Positions 1 through 7,348 of a stretch of DNA of 15,227 nucleotides are shown here, in pieces. Under the pieces are notes generated by a model. It ran no database searches. It was given only the letters and a program-made list of their open reading frames with translations, and had not been told where the DNA came from. The first letter of the stretch is position 1, and each line of letters begins with the position of its first letter. The stretch comes from Streptomyces katrae (GTDB lineage: Bacteria; Actinomycetota; Actinomycetes; Streptomycetales; Streptomycetaceae), in assembly GCF_000966975.1 (NCBI RefSeq), contig NZ_JZWV01000060.1, positions 1 through 15,227 of the forward strand, written 5' to 3'. Both the position numbers and the translations under genes were made by a program.

Positions 1-1
1 G

Positions 2-1096
2 ATCATCACCGAGGACCCGCTGCTGCTCGACGATCTGCTGCGGCTGTGCGCCGCCGCGGGCGCCGAGCCGCACGTGCACCATGCGGTGCCCGAGCAAAGC
101 GGAGCCGGTGGGGGCCCCGGCGGCGGCTCCGAGGCCGCCGCGCCGCGCGGAGGCGTCGGATGGGAGAGCGCCCCGCTGGTCCTGGTCGGGGACGACGCCG
201 CCCGCCGGGTGCGCGGGGCGCCGCGCCGGCCGGGGGTGTTCCTCGTCGGCCGGGACCTCGACGACCCCTTCGTGTGGCAGCGGGCCGTGGAGCTCGGCGC
301 CGAGGAGGTGCTGCGGCTCCCCGACGCCGAGAACCGGCTCGTCGACCGCCTCGCCGACGTGGTGGAAGGGGCCGGACGGCCCGCCCTCACCGTCGGGGTC
401 ATCGGCGGGAGCGGCGGGGCCGGGGCCTCCACCCTCGCCTGCGCCCTGGCGCTCCGGGCCGCCCGGGCCGGGGAGCGCACCATCCTCATCGACGGCGACC
501 CCCTCGGGGGCGGCATGGACGTCCTGCTCGGGGGTGAGGGCGCCGAGGGGCTGCGCTGGCCGGACTTCGCCGCCTCGCGCGGCCGGGTCGGGGCCGGGGC
601 GCTGGAGGAGTCCCTCCCCGAGCTGCACGCGCTGCGGGTGCTGAGCTGGGACCGCGGGGACCGGGTGGTGGTACCGCCCGCCGCCATGCGGTCGGTGGTG
701 GCCGCCGCCCGCCGGCGCGGCGGGGTCGTCGTGGTCGACCTGCCCCGGCGGGTGGACGAGGCCGTCGCGGAGGTACTGGCCCAGCTGGACCTCGTCCTGC
801 TGGTGGTCCTCGGTGAACTGCGGTCGGTGGCCGCGGCGGGGCGCGTCGCGGCCGGGGTGCGGATGGTGGCCCGGGACGTCCGCGTGGTCGTACGGGGCCG
901 CTGTCGGCAGGGGCTCGACGCCGAAGCGGTCGCGGGGCTGCTGGGAGCGCCGCTGGCCGGCGAGGTGCCGGTGGAGGTGGGGCTCCCGGGGCGGGTGGCC
1001 GAGGGGGAACCGCCGGGCGCGCGGGGGGTGTTGGCCCGCTTCTGTGACGGCTTCTGGCAGCGGGCCCTCGGCCCGGCGCAGGGGGTGCCGGCATGA
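2..1096 (+). CDS. ssd: Ssd/TadZ-like MinD-family protein (5' end missing)
   Basis: This is the C-terminal 364 residues of a septum-site-determining (Ssd) or TadZ/CpaE-like P-loop protein; the frame is open from base 2 and the start lies off the left edge. The N-terminal part (bases 2 to about 385) resembles the receiver-like region of Ssd proteins. The MinD/ParA-like domain begins near base 392, with a P-loop reading GGSGGAGAST at 404-433 and the downstream IDGDP motif at 488-502. The lysines of a deviant Walker A (KGGxGKT) are absent, being replaced by Ser and Ala. TadZ proteins are known for atypical Walker A motifs and localise the Tad machine at the membrane; the mycobacterial relative Rv3660c is linked to septum placement. 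The TGA overlaps the tadA ATG (ATGA), so the two are translationally coupled. Probably only about 10-20 residues are missing. The function is inferred from family and context. Confidence 0.85.
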   Translation: MITEDPLLLDDLLRLCAAAGAEPHVHHAVPEQSGAGGGPGGGSEAAAPRGGVGWESAPLVLVGDDAARRVRGAPRRPGVFLVGRDLDDPFVWQRAVELGAEEVLRLPDAENRLVDRLADVVEGAGRPALTVGVIGGSGGAGASTLACALALRAARAGERTILIDGDPLGGGMDVLLGGEGAEGLRWPDFAASRGRVGAGALEESLPELHALRVLSWDRGDRVVVPPAAMRSVVAAARRRGGVVVVDLPRRVDEAVAEVLAQLDLVLLVVLGELRSVAAAGRVAAGVRMVARDVRVVVRGRCRQGLDAEAVAGLLGAPLAGEVPVEVGLPGRVAEGEPPGARGVLARFCDGFWQRALGPAQGVPA

Positions 1097-2241
1097 GCGC
1101 GGTCCTGCTGGACGCCGTCCGCCGGCGTCTCGCCGAGTCCGGTGCGGAGCCCACGCCGGCCCGGGTCGCCGCGGCCCTGCGGGCGCAGGGACGGTTGCTC
1201 GGGGACGCGGAAGTGCTGGGCGTTGCCGCCGAGTTGCGGTCCGAGCTGGTCGGTGCGGGCCCGCTGGAGCGGCTGCTCGAGGACCCCGGGGTCACCGATG
1301 TGCTGGTGGCCGCCCCGGACCGGGTGTGGGTGGACCGGGGCGGCGGGCTGGAGCTGACGGAGGTGACCTTCGCCGACGCCGAGGCCGTGCGCAGGCTGGC
1401 CCAGCGGCTGGCCGCCGTCGCGGGCCGGCGGCTGGACGACGCCCGGCCCTGGGTGGACGCCCGGATGCCGGACGGCACCCGGCTGCATGCCGTCCTCCCG
1501 CCGGTGGCCGTCGGGTCGGCGTGCCTGTCGCTGCGGGTGGTGCGGCCCAAGGCGTTCACGCTGGAGGAGCTGGTCGCCGCGGGGACCCTGCCGCCGGGCG
1601 GACAGCGGCTGCTGCGGGCGATGGTCGAGGCCCGGCTGTCCTTCCTCGTCTCGGGCGGGACGGGTACGGGCAAGACCACCCTGCTCAGCGCCCTGCTCGG
1701 ACTGGTCGGGCCGGCCGAACGGATCGTGCTGGCCGAGGACTCCGCCGAACTGCGGCCCGACCACCCGCATGTGGTGCGGCTGGAGACCCGGCCCGCGAAC
1801 CAGGAGGGCGCGGGCCTGGTCACCCTGGCCGACCTGGTCCGCCAGGCCCTGCGGATGCGCCCCGACCGGCTGGTGGTCGGCGAGGTGCGCGGGGCCGAAG
1901 TGGCCGATCTGCTGGCCGCTCTGAACACCGGTCACGAAGGGGGCTGCGGCACGGTCCACGCCAATGCCGCCGAGCACGTCCCGGCCCGGCTGGAGGCGCT
2001 CGGAACCGCCGCCGGACTCGACCGGGCGGCCCTGCACAGCCAGTTGGCCGCCGCGCTGACCCTGGTGGTCCACCTCGCCCGGGACCGGTCGGGGCGCCGG
2101 AGGGTGGCCGAGGTCCATGTGCTGGAGCGGGATCCGGCCGGGCTGGTCGTGACCGTCCCCGCGCTGCGCTGGGGCGCCCGCGGGTTCGTGCGGGAGCGGG
2201 GCTGGGAGCGGCTCGGCCCGCTGCTGCGGGGTGCGCGGTGA
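1093..2241 (+). CDS. tadA: TadA/CpaF-type pilus assembly ATPase
   Basis: A 382-residue secretion ATPase of the VirB11/CpaF (TadA) family, expected to form a cytoplasmic hexamer that powers pilus assembly. The N-terminal domain (about 1-170) has the usual 'DPGVTDVLVAAPDRVWVDRG' region. The P-loop GGTGTGKTT spans residues 188-196 with Lys194. The Walker B region is LVVGEVRG with Glu264, and the family-typical 'NTGHEGG...TVHAN' histidine box covers about residues 278-291 (His281, His289). The length is normal for actinobacterial TadA and all catalytic motifs look intact. The ATG start overlaps the stop of the upstream MinD-like gene, and its own stop overlaps the GTG start of tadB (GTGA), so the genes form one operon. 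A conjugation or type II secretion ATPase is less likely given TadB, TadC and the prepilin next door. Confidence 0.95.
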   Translation: MSAVLLDAVRRRLAESGAEPTPARVAAALRAQGRLLGDAEVLGVAAELRSELVGAGPLERLLEDPGVTDVLVAAPDRVWVDRGGGLELTEVTFADAEAVRRLAQRLAAVAGRRLDDARPWVDARMPDGTRLHAVLPPVAVGSACLSLRVVRPKAFTLEELVAAGTLPPGGQRLLRAMVEARLSFLVSGGTGTGKTTLLSALLGLVGPAERIVLAEDSAELRPDHPHVVRLETRPANQEGAGLVTLADLVRQALRMRPDRLVVGEVRGAEVADLLAALNTGHEGGCGTVHANAAEHVPARLEALGTAAGLDRAALHSQLAAALTLVVHLARDRSGRRRVAEVHVLERDPAGLVVTVPALRWGARGFVRERGWERLGPLLRGAR

Positions 2242-3122
2242 ACGCCGGGGCCCTCGGGTCGGTGCCGGTGTTCGCCGGGGTGCTCTGCGCCGGGGCCGCC
2301 GCCTGGGGGCTGGCCGGGGGCGACGGGGTGTCCCGCCGGGCCCGGCTGGTGCTGGCGGGGGGCGTGCCGGTCGTGCCGCGCGGGCCCTCGCCCGGATGGC
2401 GGCTGGTGGCGGCGGTGCGGGTGCGGGCCGCGTGGTGGCGGGAGGGGGCGGCGGTCGGGGCCGGCCTGCTGGTGGCCGTGCTGGGCGGTTCGCTGATCCC
2501 GCTGGTTCTGGCAGCCGCGTCGGTGCCGCTGCTGCGCGGGTGGCTGCGGGCCCGGTGGCGGGAGCGGGCGCGGGAGGCACGGGCCGCCGGGGTGGTGGAG
2601 CTGTGCGGGGCCGTGGTCGGCGAGCTGCGGGCCGGCGCCCAGCCGGGGCGGGCGCTGACGGCGGCGATACGGCGTACGGCGGCCGGTCCCGGGGGCCCGG
2701 GCCCGGCGGAGGCGGCCGTACTGGCGGCCGCGGCCTTCGGCGGGGACGTGGCCGGCGCCCTCCAGGAGGCGGCGCGGGAGCCGGGCGCGGAGGGGCTGGC
2801 CGCGATGGCGGCCTGCTGGCGGGTCTCGGTGGACGGCGGCGCGGGCCTGGCGGCCGGCCTGGACCGGCTGGAGGGCGCCCTGCGGGCCGAGCGGGACCGG
2901 AAGGAGTCGCTGCGGGCCCAGCTGGCGGGGGCCAGGTCGACGACGCTGGTGCTCGCCCTGCTCCCCCTGGTGGGGCTGCTGATGGGGACCGCGCTCGGGG
3001 CGGATCCGCTGGAGGTGCTGCTGCACTCCCCGGTCGGGTGGGGCTGTCTGGTGGCGGGCGGGGTGCTGGAGGTCCTGGGGCTGCTGTGGTGCCGGCGGAT
3101 CGTGCGGACGGGGGAGCGGTGA
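2238..3122 (+). CDS. tadB: TadB-like pilus platform protein (T2SSF family)
   Basis: A 294-residue inner-membrane protein starting at a GTG that overlaps the tadA stop. An N-terminal membrane helix lies at about residues 8-28, a hydrophobic pair at about 71-100, a cytoplasmic helical type II secretion F domain at about 115-230 (with the ELCGAVVGELRAGAQPGRAL stretch), and two C-terminal helices at about 235-254 and 266-286. This topology and order (TadA, TadB, TadC) are diagnostic of Tad systems, where TadB and TadC form the membrane platform turned by the ATPase. Upstream in-frame starts would run through tadA and are not credible. The ORF ends in TGATG, sharing one base with the tadC start. 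Membrane positions are estimated by eye. Confidence 0.9.
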   Translation: MNAGALGSVPVFAGVLCAGAAAWGLAGGDGVSRRARLVLAGGVPVVPRGPSPGWRLVAAVRVRAAWWREGAAVGAGLLVAVLGGSLIPLVLAAASVPLLRGWLRARWRERAREARAAGVVELCGAVVGELRAGAQPGRALTAAIRRTAAGPGGPGPAEAAVLAAAAFGGDVAGALQEAAREPGAEGLAAMAACWRVSVDGGAGLAAGLDRLEGALRAERDRKESLRAQLAGARSTTLVLALLPLVGLLMGTALGADPLEVLLHSPVGWGCLVAGGVLEVLGLLWCRRIVRTGER

Positions 3123-3826
3123 TGGGCGGGGCGGTGGTCCACAGGCTGGGGACGGTGCTGTGCCTCGCGGTGGTGGTGTGGTGCCTGGCTTCGGCGGTGT
3201 CGGCGCGGCTGGTGCGGCGGGCGGCGCGGCGAAGGCTCGCCGTCGTCTTCCGGACGGCCCGGACCGTGCGGCCCGGGTCGCCGCGGGGCCGCCGGGTGCG
3301 GGCGGCGGCGGTGGCCTGGGCGGGGCCGGCCGGGGCGCTGCTGACGGGCTGGGTGCTGGTCGGCGGGGCGTGGGGGCTGCCGGCCGGGTGCGCCGCGGCG
3401 GCCGGGGTGCGGTGGTGGTCGGCCGCCTGTCTGGCGGCGGGCGCGGGGCCGGTGGAGGCGGCCGAGGCGGTGGGGGAGTCGCTGGGCGGGCCGGTGGGCG
3501 AGCGGCTGGCGCTCGCCGGGGCCGAGCTGCGGCTCGGCGGTGAACCGGGAGCGGCGTGGGGGAGGTTGGCGGGCATACCCGGCGCCCGGGGGCTGGCGGA
3601 GTGCCTGGAGCGCGCCGCGCGGACCGGGGCGCCCGCGGCGGAGCCGGTGGCCCGGCTGGCGGCGGCCCTGCGGGCGGACCGCTCCCGGCGGGCGGGTGCC
3701 CGGGCGCAGCGGGCCGCGGTGATGGTCACCGCGCCGGTCGGGCTGTGCTTCCTCCCCGCGTTCCTGGCGGTCGGAGTGGCACCGGTGGTGATCGGAATGG
3801 CTTCCGGTCTGCTGTCGGCCGGCTGA
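3122..3826 (+). CDS. tadC: TadC-like pilus platform protein (T2SSF family)
   Basis: A 234-residue membrane protein with a hydrophobic N-terminus (about 9-30), a second hydrophobic region (about 62-93), a helical F domain containing ACLAAGAGPVEAAEAVGESL, and a C-terminal hydrophobic hairpin ending the protein (about 198-234). It pairs with TadB as the second platform subunit. The ATG at 3122 shares one base with the tadB stop (TGATG), which fixes the start. From memory, relatives carry a few more residues (a Leu-Pro-rich stretch) just before the 'ACLAAGAG' segment, so a small in-frame deletion there is possible but unproven. It is the last gene before the 96-base gap that separates platform genes from pilin genes. 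Confidence 0.88.
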   Translation: MGGAVVHRLGTVLCLAVVVWCLASAVSARLVRRAARRRLAVVFRTARTVRPGSPRGRRVRAAAVAWAGPAGALLTGWVLVGGAWGLPAGCAAAAGVRWWSAACLAAGAGPVEAAEAVGESLGGPVGERLALAGAELRLGGEPGAAWGRLAGIPGARGLAECLERAARTGAPAAEPVARLAAALRADRSRRAGARAQRAAVMVTAPVGLCFLPAFLAVGVAPVVIGMASGLLSAG

Positions 3827-3830
3827 AATC

Positions 3831-3873
3831 CCGAAGTCCTCCGGTAGCCGGGCCGTTCCGCCGGGAGTTTCGG
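3831..3873 (+). other. Imperfect hairpin between tadC and the prepilin gene
   Basis: CCGAA (3831-3835) pairs with TTCGG (3869-3873), and CTCCGG (3839-3844) pairs with CC/GGAG (3861-3867) with one bulged G; the loop is about 16 bases. It begins five bases after the tadC stop and has no T-run, so it is not a standard terminator. It could protect or process the 5' end of a separate, more abundant pilin mRNA. The role is inferred from position only. Confidence 0.35.
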
Positions 3874-3911
3874 AATCAAAACCTGAAATCAGATCAAGAA
3901 CGTAATCCCAC

Positions 3912-3917
3912 AGGAGG
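3912..3917 (+). promoter_or_regulatory. Strong ribosome binding site of the prepilin gene
   Basis: A full AGGAGG lies five bases before the ATG at 3923. Neighbouring tad genes have only poor sites and rely on overlapping stops and starts. The contrast fits a major structural subunit needed in many more copies than the assembly proteins. The leader just upstream (3874-3911) is unusually A-rich for this genome. Confidence 0.8.
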
Positions 3918-3922
3918 TTGTC

Positions 3923-4120
3923 ATGAGGATCATCTGGTTCCGTCTGCGGGCGGCGCTGAGCGGTCGCGGGAGCGACACGGGAATGTCCACTTCGGAATAC
4001 GCCATGGGCACGATCGCGGCCTGTGCGTTCGCGGCGGTCCTGTACAAGGTGGTGACGAGTGACGTGGTCGCGACGGCCCTTCAGTCGACCATCGGGAAGG
4101 CGCTCGATGCGCCCTTCTGA
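3923..4120 (+). CDS. Flp-type major prepilin (DUF4244-like), 65 residues
   Basis: A tiny protein with the layout of a type IVb/Flp prepilin: a basic leader (residues 1-20, several Arg), then the processing site G20|MSTSEY with Glu at +5 and Tyr at +6, followed by one hydrophobic helix (about 27-45) and a short polar tail. The sequence resembles the actinobacterial DUF4244 family found in Tad loci. It should be cleaved after Gly20 by a prepilin peptidase, leaving a mature pilin of about 45 residues, and polymerise into the pilus. No peptidase gene is present here, so it must be encoded elsewhere. A strong ribosome binding site precedes it, and tadE starts 14 bases before its stop. Assignment as major pilin is inference from cleavage motif, size and position. 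Confidence 0.88.
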   Translation: MRIIWFRLRAALSGRGSDTGMSTSEYAMGTIAACAFAAVLYKVVTSDVVATALQSTIGKALDAPF

Positions 4121-4484
4121 GCGAAAGCCGCCGGCCGCCCCGGACCGGGGCTATGTGACGGCGGAGGCGGCCCTCGTCATTCCGGCTCTGGTGCTGTTCG
4201 CGGCGCTGCTGGTGTGGGCGCTGATGGCGGCGGCCGCGCAGATCCGGTGTGTGGACGCCGCCCGGGCGGGCGCTCGGGCGGCGGCCCGGTCGGAACCGGT
4301 CGGCGCGGTGCTGGCGGCGGCCCGGCAGGCGGCCCCGCCGGGGGCCGAGGTGGAGCTGGAGCGGTCCGGCGACCTGTGGCGGGTGCGGGTGGCGGCGCCC
4401 GCCCCGGGTCCGGCCGGGCTGCCGGTACGGATCGGGGCGCGGGCGGTGGCCCTGGCCGAGGACAGCGTGGGGCCGCCGCCGTGA
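4107..4484 (+). CDS. TadE-like minor pilin / pseudopilin
   Basis: A 126-residue protein of the TadE-like family. A short basic and proline-rich N-terminus is followed by GYVTAEAALVIPALVLFAAL (about residues 17-36), a prepilin-like junction with Glu five residues after Gly, then the transmembrane helix and the 'DAARAGARAAAR' segment typical of TadE. The extracellular part is small. TadE and TadF pseudopilins are thought to sit at low abundance in the Tad pilus or its base. ATG 4107 is chosen because gggaagg lies six bases upstream and the protein then begins as relatives do; an in-frame ATG at 4059 would add 16 unrelated Arg/Ser-rich residues overlapping the prepilin. The stop overlaps the next GTG start. 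Confidence 0.85.
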   Translation: MRPSERKPPAAPDRGYVTAEAALVIPALVLFAALLVWALMAAAAQIRCVDAARAGARAAARSEPVGAVLAAARQAAPPGAEVELERSGDLWRVRVAAPAPGPAGLPVRIGARAVALAEDSVGPPP

Positions 4485-6982
4485 GCCGGGACCGGGGTTC
4501 CGCGACGGTGTGGGCCACCGTGGTGGCCACCGCTCTGGTGGCGGTGTTCGGGGGCGTGCTGCTGCTCGGGCAGGCCGTGGTGGCCCGGCACCGGGCGGGT
4601 GCGGCGGCCGATCTGGCGGCCCTCGCCGCAGCCGCCGTCTGGGCGCACGGTCCGCAGGCCGCCTGCGCGGCGGCCGGGCGGGTGGCGGGGGCCCAGGGGG
4701 CGGTGGTGGCCCGGTGCCGCGTCGGCGGCGAGGTGGCCGAGGTCACCGCCGTGGTCCGGGCGGGCCCCTTCGCCCCGGCGGTCGCCGCCCGTGCGGGTCC
4801 GCCCGTGGTGCCGGCTCCGGGGGCCGAGGTCGTGGCGCCGTCGGGCGGGGCCGGGCCCGGCGGCTCAGGCGGGCGGGGCCAGGAGGCGGGTGAGGAGGCG
4901 GATCGCGCCGCGCTTGTGGAGGGGGTCGTTTCCGTTGCCGCACTTGGGGGACTGGATGCAGGAGGGGCAGCCCGCCTCGCACTCGCAGGCGGCGATGGCG
5001 TCCCGGGTGGCCGTCAGCCACGCCCGGGCCGTGTGGAAGGCCCGCTCCGCGAAGCCGGCGCCGCCGGGGTGGCCGTCGTACACGAACACCGTGGGCAGCA
5101 GGGTGTCCGGGTGCAGCGGGACGGAGACCCCGCCGATGTCCCAGCGGTCGCAGGTGGCGAACAGCGGGAGCAGGCCGATGGAGGCGTGCTCGGCGGCGTG
5201 CAGGGCGCCGCCGAGGATCTCCGGGTTGATCCGGGCCTCGTCGAGCTGGTCCTCGGTGACCGTCCACCACACGGCCCTGGTGCGCAGGGTGCGCGGCGGC
5301 AGGTCCAGCTTGGCCTCGCCGAGCACCTCGCCGGTGATCAGCTTGCGGCGCAGGTAGGAGACGACCTGGTTGGTGACCTCGACGGAGCCGTAGCAGAGCC
5401 GGGCGGCGCCCCAGGGGACCTCGGTCTCGGTCTCCAGGACGGAGATCGAGGTGGTGTCGCGGGCCGTGGTGGAGAAGGGCGGGTCCGCCTCCTCGACCAG
5501 GGCCACGGACTCCTCCAGGTCCAGCCGCCGCACCAGGTAGGTGCGGCCCTGGTGGAGGTGGACGGCGCCGTCGTGGACCGCGGTGTGGGAGGCGGACTCG
5601 TCGACGGTGCCCAGCAGCCGCCCGGTCCCGGCCTCGACGATCTGCACCGGGCGGCCCCCGCCGCCGCGGATGTCGGCCAGGTCCGAGGCCCGTTCCCGGC
5701 GGGTCCAGTGCCAGGCCGCGGTCCTGCGCCGCAGCAGCTTCGCCGCCTCCAGCTGGGGCAGCAGCCCGGCCGTCGCCGGGCCGAAGAGGTCCAGGTCGGT
5801 CTCGGTCAGGGGCAGCTCGGCGGCGGCCGCGCACAGGTGCGGGGCCAGGACGTAGGGGTTGTCGGGGTCCAGCACGGTGGCCTCCACCGGCTGCCGGAAG
5901 AGGGCCTCGGGGTGGTGGACCAGATAGGTGTCCAGCGGGTCGTCGCGGGCGATCAGCACCGCCAGGGCGCCCTGCCCCGAGCGGCCGGCGCGCCCGGCCT
6001 GCTGCCACAGCGAGGCCCGGGTGCCCGGATAGCCGGTGATCAGTACGGCGTCCAGGCCGGACACGTCCACGCCGAGCTCCAGGGCCGTGGTGGCGGCCAG
6101 CCCCAGCAGTTCCCCGGAGTGCAGGGCCCGCTCCAGGGCGCGGCGCTCCTCGGGCAGGTAGCCGCCCCGGTAGGCCGCGACCCGCCGGGGCAGCGACCGG
6201 TCCACCTGGGCCAGCCGCTCCTGGGTGATCACGGAGATCAGTTCGGCGCCGCGCCGGGAGCGGACGAAGGCCACCGTGCGGACCCCCTGGACGACCAGGT
6301 CGGTGAGCAGGTCGGCGGTCTCCGCCGTCGCGGTGCGGCGCACCGGGGCGCCCTTCTCGCCCTTGAGCTCGGTCAGCGGCGGCTCCCACAGGGCGAAGAC
6401 CACCTCGCCGCGCGGCGAGGCGTCGTCGGTGATCCCGGTGACCGGGACCCCGGTCAGCCGGGTGGCGGCCGCCGCGGGGTCGCTCGCCGTGGCGGAGGCC
6501 AGCAGGAACACCGGCTCCGAGCCGTAGCGGGCGCACAGCCGGCGCAGCCGCCGCAGCACCTGGGCGACGTGCGAGCCGAACACCCCGCGGTAGCTGTGGC
6601 ACTCGTCGATGACGACGTACCGCAGGGCCTTGAGGAAGGAGGACCAGCGGGGGTGGGAGGGCAGGACGCCCCGGTGCAGCATGTCGGGGTTGGTCAGCAC
6701 GTAGTTGGCGTACTGGCGTACCCACTCGCGTTCCTCGACGGGCGTGTCCCCGTCGTACACGGCCGGTCGCACCGCGTTCCCGAGGGGTGCGGCCAGTTCC
6801 CGGACGGCGCGCCGCTGGTCGGCGGCCAGAGCTTTGGTCGGAGCCAGGTAGAGGGCGGTCGCACCGCGTCCGTTCGGTGCCTCGGCGCCGTCGGCGAGGG
6901 CCGACAGGACGGGGGCCAGATAGGCCAGGGACGGGGGCCAGATAGGCCAGGGACTTGCCGGAGGCGGTTCCGGTGGCGATGA
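4481..6982 (+). CDS. TadG/Rv3654c-like Tad protein; only the first ~130 codons credible
   Basis: A GTG start overlaps the tadE stop (GTGA). The first part is clearly a TadG-like protein: RGSATVWATVVATALV forms a membrane helix (about 7-30), followed by RHRAGAAADLAALAAAA (about 36-52), the 'Tad' signature seen in TadG and in the small Rv3654c-type proteins. Cys62 and Cys79 may form a disulfide. Relatives are short, roughly 110-150 residues. Here no stop occurs in frame until 6980-6982, giving a nominal 833 residues, of which everything after about base 4864 is antisense to the helicase and is Gly/Arg/Gln-rich without recognisable domains. The true gene probably ends near 4860-4900; a shift into the frame that stops at 4891-4893 would give a normal-sized product. 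Either a stop was lost or there is a small sequence error. The identity of the N-terminal part is good; the end is doubtful. Confidence 0.6.
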   Translation: MSRDRGSATVWATVVATALVAVFGGVLLLGQAVVARHRAGAAADLAALAAAAVWAHGPQAACAAAGRVAGAQGAVVARCRVGGEVAEVTAVVRAGPFAPAVAARAGPPVVPAPGAEVVAPSGGAGPGGSGGRGQEAGEEADRAALVEGVVSVAALGGLDAGGAARLALAGGDGVPGGRQPRPGRVEGPLREAGAAGVAVVHEHRGQQGVRVQRDGDPADVPAVAGGEQREQADGGVLGGVQGAAEDLRVDPGLVELVLGDRPPHGPGAQGARRQVQLGLAEHLAGDQLAAQVGDDLVGDLDGAVAEPGGAPGDLGLGLQDGDRGGVAGRGGEGRVRLLDQGHGLLQVQPPHQVGAALVEVDGAVVDRGVGGGLVDGAQQPPGPGLDDLHRAAPAAADVGQVRGPFPAGPVPGRGPAPQQLRRLQLGQQPGRRRAEEVQVGLGQGQLGGGRAQVRGQDVGVVGVQHGGLHRLPEEGLGVVDQIGVQRVVAGDQHRQGALPRAAGAPGLLPQRGPGARIAGDQYGVQAGHVHAELQGRGGGQPQQFPGVQGPLQGAALLGQVAAPVGRDPPGQRPVHLGQPLLGDHGDQFGAAPGADEGHRADPLDDQVGEQVGGLRRRGAAHRGALLALELGQRRLPQGEDHLAARRGVVGDPGDRDPGQPGGGRRGVARRGGGQQEHRLRAVAGAQPAQPPQHLGDVRAEHPAVAVALVDDDVPQGLEEGGPAGVGGQDAPVQHVGVGQHVVGVLAYPLAFLDGRVPVVHGRSHRVPEGCGQFPDGAPLVGGQSFGRSQVEGGRTASVRCLGAVGEGRQDGGQIGQGRGPDRPGTCRRRFRWR

Positions 6983-7334
6983 CCACCGACTCGCCGTCCA
7001 GGGCGTGCTCGGCGGCCGCGGCCTGGTGCTCCCACGGGTGTTCGATTCCCGCGGCACGGATCGCGGCCACGACATCCGTTCGGACGCGGTGCGGCCAGAC
7101 CGCATGACGGCCCTCCCGAGGGGGCAAGTGCTCCGTATGGGTGATGCGCGCAGCTCGGGAAGGCCCCCGTGACAGGCGGTCCAGAACGGTGCCGGGGGTG
7201 GGTCGTGGGTCCTCCGGTGCCGTGGCCGGACCGGGGCGGTGAGTGTTGGCCATTGGAACCGAGTGTGTCACCGGCGTGCGGGACAATGGTCTCAAGGCGT
7301 CGTGCGCGCCTGCCGGTAAGTGATTGAATGCCAT
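4865..7334 (-). pseudogene. SftH/MrfA-type DEAH-like helicase, frameshifted by a 22-bp duplication
   Basis: A superfamily II helicase like mycobacterial SftH (Rv3649) and Bacillus MrfA (YprA), DNA-dependent ATPases with 3'-5' activity; MrfA acts in DNA repair. Reading on the minus strand from ATG 7332-7334, the N-terminus contains Walker A ATGTASGKS (6951-6980). After the duplication at 6907-6954 the correct sequence continues one frame over: motif II as DECH (6596-6607), motif III SATAS, the C-terminal helicase motifs TTALELGVDV and QQAGRAGRSGQG, and a C-terminal cysteine cluster (CECEAGCPSC...C, about 4938-4993) that binds zinc in this family. Removing one 22-base copy leaves exactly 816 codons in one frame, ending at TGA 4865-4867, so a single event explains the break. 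As read, the first frame yields about 130 correct residues followed by nonsense to 4743. An internal ATG at 7251-7253 is an alternative start. It is divergent from bldG and convergent with the Tad genes. Confidence 0.85.
6907..6954. repeat. Perfect 22-bp tandem duplication inside the helicase gene
   Basis: Unit acgggggccag...ccaggg (22 bases) occurs at 6909-6930 and again at 6931-6952 without a mismatch; identity at a 22-base offset holds over 26 bases (6907-6932 against 6929-6954). In the helicase frame it encodes the residues just after the Walker A lysine (SLAYLAPV region), read twice in different frames. Twenty-two is not a multiple of three, so it shifts the frame. It could be a slippage mutation, a reversible switch, or an assembly fault. 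Confidence 0.95.
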
Positions 7335-7348
7335 CGCGGCAGCCGATC

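Noticed and set aside
486..1928. A 480-codon minus-strand frame opposite the Ssd-like gene and tadA
   Set aside because: Arg/Pro/Ser-rich shadow; both plus-strand genes have clear motifs.
4743..4864. Helicase extending to 4743 in its first frame
   Set aside because: That frame is out of register after the duplication; the correct C-terminus with the cysteine cluster ends at 4865.
4865..7105. Helicase start at the minus-strand ATG of 7103-7105
   Set aside because: Upstream of the duplication this frame gives Ser/Pro/Arg-rich residues unlike any helicase; the true N-terminus with Walker A is in the other frame.
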